Below, piece by piece: positions 1 to 5,821 of a stretch of 6,801 nt of DNA. The notes beneath the pieces were generated by a model that saw nothing but the letters and a program-made list of their open reading frames with translations, made no database searches and was not told the origin of the DNA. The stretch comes from UBA12078 sp964573565 (lineage in GTDB: Bacteria > Patescibacteriota > Dojkabacteria > SC72): assembly GCA_964573565.1 (NCBI GenBank), contig CAZNJV010000029.1, positions 1 through 6,801 on the forward strand, written 5' to 3'. Position 1 is the first letter of the stretch. The number at the start of each line of letters is the position of its first letter. A program made the translations under genes and the position numbers.

Positions 1-37
1 TGATTAAACAACTTAAAATATTCTTGAATTACCAATA

Positions 38-1630
38 ATGGATTACTCAAATATCAAGAAAATCAGTATTTTGGGTATAGGAGGAAAAGGAGCTTATTAT
101 ATAGCCAGATTTCTCTCGTTATTAGGCGTTGAAATAATTGGTTATGATCTGAAGAAGAATGAGAATACTGAGAAATTAGAAGCGCTGGGGATTGTAATTA
201 ATTATAGAAATCCGGATGTAGGAGAACATTTATCTGGGGATTTCTATCTTTACTCCAATGATCTGCCACAAGAAATTCAAGCAATAATATTTGAAGATAA
301 CAAAGACATTACTGAGTATGAGATTGGTCACTTTTATCATCAAATAACAAATGATTATGAATCGAATCAGATGAGTGATGCCGTTAAAGAGGCTTTTCTT
401 AAATCAAATATTGCCCCACTCTATTTTATTGATCAGTCAAAAATAAAGTATATAGGAGTTACAGGTACTGATGGGAAAACTTCAACTTGTACAATGATGT
501 ACCACATTTTGAAAGAGTCCGGGTATAAACCCGCTTTAATAACGACAGTTTCCTGCATTATTGATGATAAAGAGCTAGATACAGGATTTTTACATACGAC
601 AACACCTTCTTCGCAAGAAATTGCAAAAATTATTAAAATTGCAGAAAAGGGAAATTGCACACATATTATTATAGAAAGTACCTCTCATGGTTTAGAACAA
701 GGAAGATTGGCTGGTTTGAAATTTGATGAAGTCGGATTTACCAATATTACATCTGAGCATTTAGACTATCATAAGACTTGGGAAAACTACTGTAATGCAA
801 AATCGCTTTTGATCTCTAAACATTTGAAACCTGGTGGTATCACAGTATTGAATAAGGATGATAAATCCTTTGATATTCTTTCAAATATTGCAACTAATTA
901 TCTGACGTATAGTAGATGTGTTGATGCTGACTTAAGGAGTGAGAATATAGAGGAGACAGATTCGGAACTGATATTTACGCTTTCCTTCAAGTCCGGAAAA
1001 TATGAAGTCAGTATCCCTATTCTTGGAGAATACAATGTGAGCAACTTTATGTGTGCTTCCTTGCTCTGCATGCAGGAAGATATTCCTATCGAAAATTGTA
1101 TTAAGTATATCTCTACCTTCAATACGGTGGCAGGTAGAATGCAGATTCTCCAAGAAACACCATTTAAGGTGATTATTGATTATGCCCATACTCCAAATGC
1201 TTTATTCGAAGTTCTAAGCTCATTGAAGAAACATAAAACTGGTGGAAGGATAATTAATGTGTTTGGGACTGCAGGGCATAGAGATTTTTATAAGAGACCA
1301 ATGATGGGGAAGATATCTAATGAATTTGCGGATATTACTATCCTTACAGCAGAAGATCCAAGATTAGAGAAGTTAAGTGATATTAACGATCAAATTGAGA
1401 AAGGTTGGAGAGAGGGGAATAACAAAAATGGCACTTTAATAAGGTTTGATGATGTAAGCAAAAATGTTGAAAATAGACGTGCTGCGATTAAGAAAGCGCT
1501 AGAGATTGCTCAACCAAATGATATTGTGATAATCACCGGTAAAGCTCACGAAAAGTCTCTTTGTTTTGGACAAACAGAATATCCCTGGAATGATATTGAT
1601 GAAACCAAGTTAATGCTCTCTAGCCTTTAA
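38..1630 (+). CDS. MurE-like Mur ligase (UDP-MurNAc-tripeptide synthetase) with MurC-like N-terminal domain
   Basis: This is an ATP-dependent cytoplasmic Mur ligase, most likely adding the third amino acid (diaminopimelate or a relative) to UDP-MurNAc-L-Ala-D-Glu in peptidoglycan synthesis. At 530 residues it is in the MurE size range. Residues about 8-130 form a Rossmann-type domain with an LGIGGKG loop (12-18), which resembles MurC rather than MurE. The central ATPase domain has the P-loop GTDGKTST (143-150), TTTP (187-190), ESTSHG (213-218), TNIT (235-238), HLDYH (241-245) and a likely carbamylated lysine, K255, in NAKSLL. The C-terminal domain has DYAHTP (381-386), VFGTAGHRD (408-416), EDPR (439-442) and GKAHE (501-505). 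The central and C-terminal motifs follow the MurE order. ATG at 38 is chosen because in-frame stops lie at 5-7 and 14-16; no Shine-Dalgarno is visible. The family is secure; the exact amino acid substrate is inferred. A MurC/Mpl-type ligase is a less likely alternative. Confidence 0.88.
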   Translation: MDYSNIKKISILGIGGKGAYYIARFLSLLGVEIIGYDLKKNENTEKLEALGIVINYRNPDVGEHLSGDFYLYSNDLPQEIQAIIFEDNKDITEYEIGHFYHQITNDYESNQMSDAVKEAFLKSNIAPLYFIDQSKIKYIGVTGTDGKTSTCTMMYHILKESGYKPALITTVSCIIDDKELDTGFLHTTTPSSQEIAKIIKIAEKGNCTHIIIESTSHGLEQGRLAGLKFDEVGFTNITSEHLDYHKTWENYCNAKSLLISKHLKPGGITVLNKDDKSFDILSNIATNYLTYSRCVDADLRSENIEETDSELIFTLSFKSGKYEVSIPILGEYNVSNFMCASLLCMQEDIPIENCIKYISTFNTVAGRMQILQETPFKVIIDYAHTPNALFEVLSSLKKHKTGGRIINVFGTAGHRDFYKRPMMGKISNEFADITILTAEDPRLEKLSDINDQIEKGWREGNNKNGTLIRFDDVSKNVENRRAAIKKALEIAQPNDIVIITGKAHEKSLCFGQTEYPWNDIDETKLMLSSL

Positions 1631-3728
1631 CATAGAATTTAGCATCTACTACAACGGCCCTCTTCTCTGTGATTATGACTGGATTAATATCCATAGATAT
1701 AATTTCTGGGTAGTTAATTAACAGCTTTTCTATCTTGATTATTAAATCTATTAATTTCTCTTTTGCTAATGCAGGTTTTCCTCTGTACCCATTTATAATC
1801 ATAGATACTTTTGTTTCATTGAATATATCAAGAATCTTTTGATCATATTCTGGAACAAGAATGTGCTTGATGTCCTTAAATACCTCAGTATATATACCAC
1901 CTTGTCCTATCGCTAAAAGATGGCCAAAACCTCGCCCATCTTTTTCGTAGATTTTTGAATCCCCTTCTCTATTGGCGCCAATAAAGAATTCCACTTTACC
2001 ATCAACCATCTGTTGAACTAATATCTCAGGTGATGGATTACCTGTAATCTTGGAGATATTTTCTCTTAATTCAGTAAATTTCTCCTCTAATTCTGATATA
2101 GTTCGAATATCTAGATAGATTCCCTTGAAATCGGTCTTGTGAGCAAGATCTTTGGCCGTAGCCTTTATTGCAACAGGGAAATTTAATGCTGCAAAATCAA
2201 TCGCACTATCTAAACTTCCTGTTACTAGCTCATTTGGAATGTCAATTTTAAATTCTTGGAGAAGTGCAATAGCGAGATCTTCAGGTAATACCCTTATTGT
2301 TTCATCATCACAGCATGCAAGGACTTCTTTCTTGTGCTTAGCCCTAACTTTGTAGTCATTGCAGTCTGTTATTCTGGTTCTTTCTTTATTCTCTTCAAAT
2401 TTTGCCAATTTGGCTATTAAATGGATACCCTCTTGAATATCGTTAAATGTTGGTGCGTTATTTTTCTCTAGTATCCTGAATCCAGATTTAACATCCTTGC
2501 CGCCCAAGAAACAGGCATAGATTGGTTTAGATGTAGTTTTACTTATCTCTGCAATTTTCTGTGCGGTCCCTTCAATATCTGTAATGAGTTGTGGTGTAAG
2601 TATAGTAAAGATTGAATCTACATCTTTTTCTTCTAATGCGGCTTGCATTGCTAATTCATATCTATCGCTTTTGGCATCGCCCAATATATCAATTGGGTTT
2701 TTAATATTTGATTCTCGAGGTAATACCTTAAGTAGCTTCTGCTTTGTCTTTTCTCCGATTTCAGTTAACTCGAGACCTTCTTTCTCGACTGCATCTGTTG
2801 CTAAGATGCCAGGTCCGCCTGCATTGGTTATAATCGCTATCTTTTTCCCGTTAGGAATTGCGCTCTGGTTAATGAGTGTAATTAACTTGAATAGGTCTTC
2901 TGAATTTTCAGCAAGGATAACGTTACCTTTCTTTACAGCTGCTGTGATAGTGTCATACGAGGAGGCCAGAGATCCTGTATGTGAAGAGATTGCAAGTTTT
3001 GCTTTCTCGGAGCTGCCTGGTGCGATAAGGAGTACGGGTTTCTTAGCTTTCTGTGCAAGTGTGACAAATTCTTTACCATCTGCAAACTCTTCTAAATATA
3101 GTGCTAAGGCCTTAACATTATTATCAAACAGCAAAGCCTGCATTAATTCATTCTCATGAATATCAGCTTTGTTACCTAAAGAAACTATGTGTGAGAACCC
3201 TATTCCAGTCTCACAGGCCATGTCTAATATCGCTGTACAGAAAGCACCTGATTGAGAAACAAATGCGATATTACCTTCACCAGGATTTTGTCTTGCAAAT
3301 GATAGGTTAATCTTTGCTTTGTTATTTATGAATCCCAAACAGTTTGGGCCAAGAAGCCTAATATTGGCATCTTCTAATTTCTGAGATATTCTTTCCTCTA
3401 GTACCTTCCCTTCGTCTCCTGTCTCCTTAAATCCCGCTGTAATGATCACTACAGATTGCACCTTCTTTTGTACGCATTGATCTACAATGGACTCTACAAA
3501 CTGATATGGTATTGCAATACAAACCATATCGATATGATCCTTAACTTGTAGGATATCAGGGAAAGACTGCCTTCCTTGTATTTCTTCATATTTAGGATTA
3601 ATTGGGTAGACTTTACCATTGTATCCTCCTTCTATGACATTTCTTAATATAACAGAGGCAATCTTTTCGGTATCCTGTGAGGCACCTACTACAGCAATGG
3701 ATCTGGGCGAGAATATTTTATCTATCAT
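1620..3728 (-). CDS. acdA/acdB-like fusion: ADP-forming acetyl-CoA (acyl-CoA) synthetase, fused alpha-beta chain
   Basis: Family function: acyl-CoA + ADP + phosphate gives acid + CoA + ATP (acetate-CoA ligase, ADP-forming), a cytosolic substrate-level phosphorylation step. The 702 residues match an alpha-beta fusion. The CoA-binding Rossmann domain (about 1-130) has VVGAS (13-17) and GPNCLG (127-132). The succinyl-CoA-synthetase-like domains (about 150-440) have FVSQSGA (156-162), SSHTGS (248-253) with the presumed phospho-histidine H250, and TNAGGPG (301-307). A linker of about 35 residues leads to an ATP-grasp domain (about 480-702) with AHKTD (529-533), whose H530 is the expected second phosphate-carrying histidine, GQGG (608-611) and DINP (680-683). 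All key histidines are present, so the enzyme looks active. The ATG lies inside the TAATG that ends the oxidoreductase beta gene, so translation is probably coupled. The substrate acyl group is unknown; acetyl-CoA is the natural guess. Its 3' end overlaps the convergent Mur ligase by 11 bases. Confidence 0.92.
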   Translation of the reverse strand: MIDKIFSPRSIAVVGASQDTEKIASVILRNVIEGGYNGKVYPINPKYEEIQGRQSFPDILQVKDHIDMVCIAIPYQFVESIVDQCVQKKVQSVVIITAGFKETGDEGKVLEERISQKLEDANIRLLGPNCLGFINNKAKINLSFARQNPGEGNIAFVSQSGAFCTAILDMACETGIGFSHIVSLGNKADIHENELMQALLFDNNVKALALYLEEFADGKEFVTLAQKAKKPVLLIAPGSSEKAKLAISSHTGSLASSYDTITAAVKKGNVILAENSEDLFKLITLINQSAIPNGKKIAIITNAGGPGILATDAVEKEGLELTEIGEKTKQKLLKVLPRESNIKNPIDILGDAKSDRYELAMQAALEEKDVDSIFTILTPQLITDIEGTAQKIAEISKTTSKPIYACFLGGKDVKSGFRILEKNNAPTFNDIQEGIHLIAKLAKFEENKERTRITDCNDYKVRAKHKKEVLACCDDETIRVLPEDLAIALLQEFKIDIPNELVTGSLDSAIDFAALNFPVAIKATAKDLAHKTDFKGIYLDIRTISELEEKFTELRENISKITGNPSPEILVQQMVDGKVEFFIGANREGDSKIYEKDGRGFGHLLAIGQGGIYTEVFKDIKHILVPEYDQKILDIFNETKVSMIINGYRGKPALAKEKLIDLIIKIEKLLINYPEIISMDINPVIITEKRAVVVDAKFYVKG

Positions 3729-3731
3729 TAT
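3719..3731 (-). promoter_or_regulatory. TAATG stop-start overlap, beta subunit to acyl-CoA synthetase
   Basis: The beta-chain stop TAA (3730-3728) and the synthetase ATG (3728-3726) share one base, again with no Shine-Dalgarno ahead. Coupled translation of the ATP-forming step with the oxidoreductase is inferred. The junction carries the same 13 bases (ATAATGATAGATA) as the alpha-beta junction. Confidence 0.75.
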
Positions 3732-4582
3732 TTAAATTGGTTAAATAGTTCTTCTACATCATATGGCTTTACTTCTTCTGCCAATTCTGTAGAAATATTT
3801 TTTCTGTTTTCTAAAAGTTCGTAAAATGTTTTAAGTGTTGTATTTCGATATATTATACCAGTATTTATGAGTTGGTCTGTCATCAGGCTTAGTTCTTGTG
3901 CCTCTTGTAAACTTTGTGTGGGATTCTCAAGCTTTTTAATTCTTTGTGCATACCATTCCGGTATGCATTCTTCATTGTATGTGGGGCAATTTTGCATAAT
4001 TTCTATTACACTACATCCCTTGTTTTGTATTCCTGCTTTTATTATTTCTGCTAATTGTAAAGCGTCTCCTGAATAGCCACGTGCATAGAATGAAGGGTCT
4101 GCACTTAATATGATTTCTGAAGCGGTTAGACTTCTTTCAGGTTTACTATCTGGAAGACCATACATAGGCTTGTCTTCGTCAGTTGTTATTGTTGCTTGAC
4201 CAGTCGTTAATGCAAAGTTTTGATTGTTATGTATTAATATCGTAATGTCGTAGTTTGACTTTATTGCATGAATGAGATGATCTAGACCTTCGTGGAAGCA
4301 TGCTCCATCTCCAAGATCAGAGATTACAGTAAACTTCCTATTTGCTAGATGCACGCCTGCTGCGAGAGGTATTGATCGTCCATGAAGTCCCTTAAATGCA
4401 TATGTATTAATCTTATCAGCACCATTCCCATTACATCCGATGTCAAAAGTAATATATGTTTGGGAAGGTTTTATATCCAATTGACTTAAGGCATTTTTTA
4501 ACGCCATATGTATTGCAAAGTTACCACAGCCTGGACACCATGTTGGTTTTACACTTTTATTGTATTCTTTTATATCTATCAT
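3728..4582 (-). CDS. korB-like: 2-oxoacid:ferredoxin oxidoreductase, beta subunit (thiamine pyrophosphate and 4Fe-4S)
   Basis: This is the catalytic beta chain of a 2-oxoacid:ferredoxin oxidoreductase: it holds thiamine pyrophosphate and a proximal 4Fe-4S cluster and passes electrons from 2-oxoacid decarboxylation to ferredoxin. At 284 residues it matches two-subunit (Kor-type) enzymes. It opens with the hallmark WCPGCGN (15-21). The four cluster cysteines appear to be C16, C19, C50 (in DIGCNG) and C199 (in NCPTYN). The thiamine motif is GDG at 91-93, followed by NN at 119-120 and LTTGQ (125-129). The position after GDG is Ala94 where many relatives have Asp. The ATG overlaps the alpha-chain stop by one base (TAATG), and its own stop overlaps the synthetase ATG in the same way. 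The pairing with an acyl-CoA synthetase fits pyruvate or amino-acid-derived 2-oxoacids better than a biosynthetic role, but the sequence does not fix the substrate. Confidence 0.92.
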   Translation of the reverse strand: MIDIKEYNKSVKPTWCPGCGNFAIHMALKNALSQLDIKPSQTYITFDIGCNGNGADKINTYAFKGLHGRSIPLAAGVHLANRKFTVISDLGDGACFHEGLDHLIHAIKSNYDITILIHNNQNFALTTGQATITTDEDKPMYGLPDSKPERSLTASEIILSADPSFYARGYSGDALQLAEIIKAGIQNKGCSVIEIMQNCPTYNEECIPEWYAQRIKKLENPTQSLQEAQELSLMTDQLINTGIIYRNTTLKTFYELLENRKNISTELAEEVKPYDVEELFNQFK

Positions 4583-4585
4583 TAT
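4573..4585 (-). promoter_or_regulatory. TAATG stop-start overlap, alpha to beta subunit
   Basis: The alpha-chain stop TAA (4584-4582) and the beta-chain ATG (4582-4580) share one base. No Shine-Dalgarno precedes the ATG (the upstream sequence is A/T-rich), so termination-reinitiation by the same ribosome is the likely way beta is translated, which would help equal subunit amounts. The 13 bases ATAATGATAGATA recur exactly at the next junction. Confidence 0.75.
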
Positions 4586-5808
4586 ATTTCTATATCTAAT
4601 ATATCTTCTAAAAAAAGCGGTCTTCCATCTGCTTTCAATATCGTTTCTTTGAATAGATACCCACAGGTTTCAGTAATTATTTTACCAAGCTCTCCAGTTT
4701 GATTGTTTTCTACCAGTATTATCCTTTTGTTTTGAGATACAAGATTCGTAAATAGGTTTGTTTTTAATGGGTAGATATATTCGTAATGAAGATATGCGAT
4801 ATTTTTGCCGGTTGCTATGGCATCAAGTACTGCGTTTTTTGTACTTCCACTTCCAACCAATATGGTACTAGCGTTTATATCTCCGTACAGAGTTGGCTCT
4901 GGTATCTCCCGTTTTAATGTTTCTAATTTTTTCATACGTTTCTGAGACATCTGAATTATCTCTTTGGATATCTCTGTGCTTGTCCCATATTCGTCATGTT
5001 CGTCACTGGTGTTTAAGTATGGTGGTTTTGATTCATTCGGTATCCACCTGGGTGATATTCCATTCTCTGTTACTTCGTATCGTTTTCCATCCCCTTCTGT
5101 TCCTCTTTGAACTTCTAGTGTCTCAGGTAATGATGTAACGGAGAAAAGTGACTCTGCAATTTGCTTCTCTGTTAGTATTATTACCGGTATTTGATATCTC
5201 TCCGCGATGTTAAATGCTTGCTGAATTAGAACATATGCAGATGGGATATCACTTACAGAGAGTACAGCTTTTGGAAACTCCCCGTGTCCTGCTTTTACTG
5301 CCGTTTGAATATCACTCGTACCTGTCCATGTAGGGACTCCTGTTCCTGCGCCTATTCTTTGAGCAAGTACTATCACTAACGGGACTTCAGAGATTCCTGC
5401 GCAAGAGATAGTTTCTTGCATTAAATCGAAGCCACCTCCGGATGTTGCAGTAAATGCTCGGGTTCCCATTGCCATGCTTCCCATTACCATCTGTATTGCN
5501 NNNNNNNNNNNNNNNNNNNNNNNNNNNNNNNNNNNNNNNNNNNNNNNNNNNNNNNNNNNNNNNNNNNNNNNNNNNNNNNNNNNNNNNNNNNNNNNNNNNA
5601 AATTGCAAGATTTGGAAGAGGAATTGATGCTTGTCGTGGAGATATCAATTTGATATGAAGCTACACCACCTTTTATTAAAGATGGGTATTCTCGGTAGGC
5701 AAATATATTATATCCTGCGGATTTGAGAGATTTGCTGAGAAGTAATCCGAGGGTGTTTATACCTTGGCCAGACTCTCCTCCTAGTTTTATGGAATATCTA
5801 TTACTCAT
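4582..5808 (-). CDS. korA-like: 2-oxoacid:ferredoxin oxidoreductase, fused gamma-alpha subunit, interrupted by assembly gap
   Basis: This is the partner of the beta chain downstream. Residues 1-69 are the start of a gamma (POR) domain, with GGESGQG (10-16) and YPSLIKGG (41-48). The 100-N run follows (nominal residues 70-103). After it come the alpha PYR domain, with TATSGGGFDLM (120-130), QRIGAGTG (150-157) and a GHGEFP motif, then the Kor-type linker with ENGISPR and DEHDEYG, and a transketolase-C-like domain ending near DGRPLF. Gamma-alpha fusion with these linker motifs points to the two-subunit Kor/OFOR class. The apparent 408 residues are well below the 560-630 usual for this class, and the reading frame across the N run is arbitrary, so the true protein is probably longer. 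The YPITP motif needed for catalysis in this class should lie in the gap and cannot be judged. The ATG is 13 bases after the upstream gene; no strong Shine-Dalgarno is seen. The start is supported by the gamma motif nine residues in. Confidence 0.88.
   Translation of the reverse strand: MSNRYSIKLGGESGQGINTLGLLLSKSLKSAGYNIFAYREYPSLIKGGVASYQIDISTTSINSSSKSCNXXXXXXXXXXXXXXXXXXXXXXXXXXXXXXXXXXAIQMVMGSMAMGTRAFTATSGGGFDLMQETISCAGISEVPLVIVLAQRIGAGTGVPTWTGTSDIQTAVKAGHGEFPKAVLSVSDIPSAYVLIQQAFNIAERYQIPVIILTEKQIAESLFSVTSLPETLEVQRGTEGDGKRYEVTENGISPRWIPNESKPPYLNTSDEHDEYGTSTEISKEIIQMSQKRMKKLETLKREIPEPTLYGDINASTILVGSGSTKNAVLDAIATGKNIAYLHYEYIYPLKTNLFTNLVSQNKRIILVENNQTGELGKIITETCGYLFKETILKADGRPLFLEDILDIEI
5500..5599. 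other. Assembly gap of exactly 100 N
   Basis: This stretch is 100 consecutive N inside the alpha-gamma oxidoreductase gene. A round 100 is the usual placeholder for a scaffold join of unknown length. Before the gap the protein is still in the first half of the gamma domain; after it the protein is already well inside the PYR domain. By family domain lengths about 170-230 residues (roughly 500-700 bases) should lie between them, so the placeholder is probably too short. A true internal deletion or an inserted element cannot be excluded. Confidence 0.97.
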
Positions 5809-5821
5809 TTAGCAGTTTTCT

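Noticed and set aside
14..19. TAAAAT as a -10 box for the Mur ligase gene
   Set aside because: It is a weak match in an AT-rich stretch and the -35 region would lie outside the window, so it cannot be supported.
1590..1680. A bidirectional terminator between the convergent genes
   Set aside because: No stem-loop with a flanking T or A run is visible; both strands are coding through this region.
2584..3159. A 191-residue open frame on the plus strand opposite the acyl-CoA synthetase
   Set aside because: It lies wholly within a well-supported gene on the other strand, shows no recognisable domain and has a serine-rich, shadow-like composition.
4582..5808. Reading the 408-residue alpha-gamma chain as a genuinely short, continuous protein
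   Set aside because: The continuity depends on 100 N whose length is a placeholder; in-frame joining has a one-in-three chance and family domain lengths do not fit.
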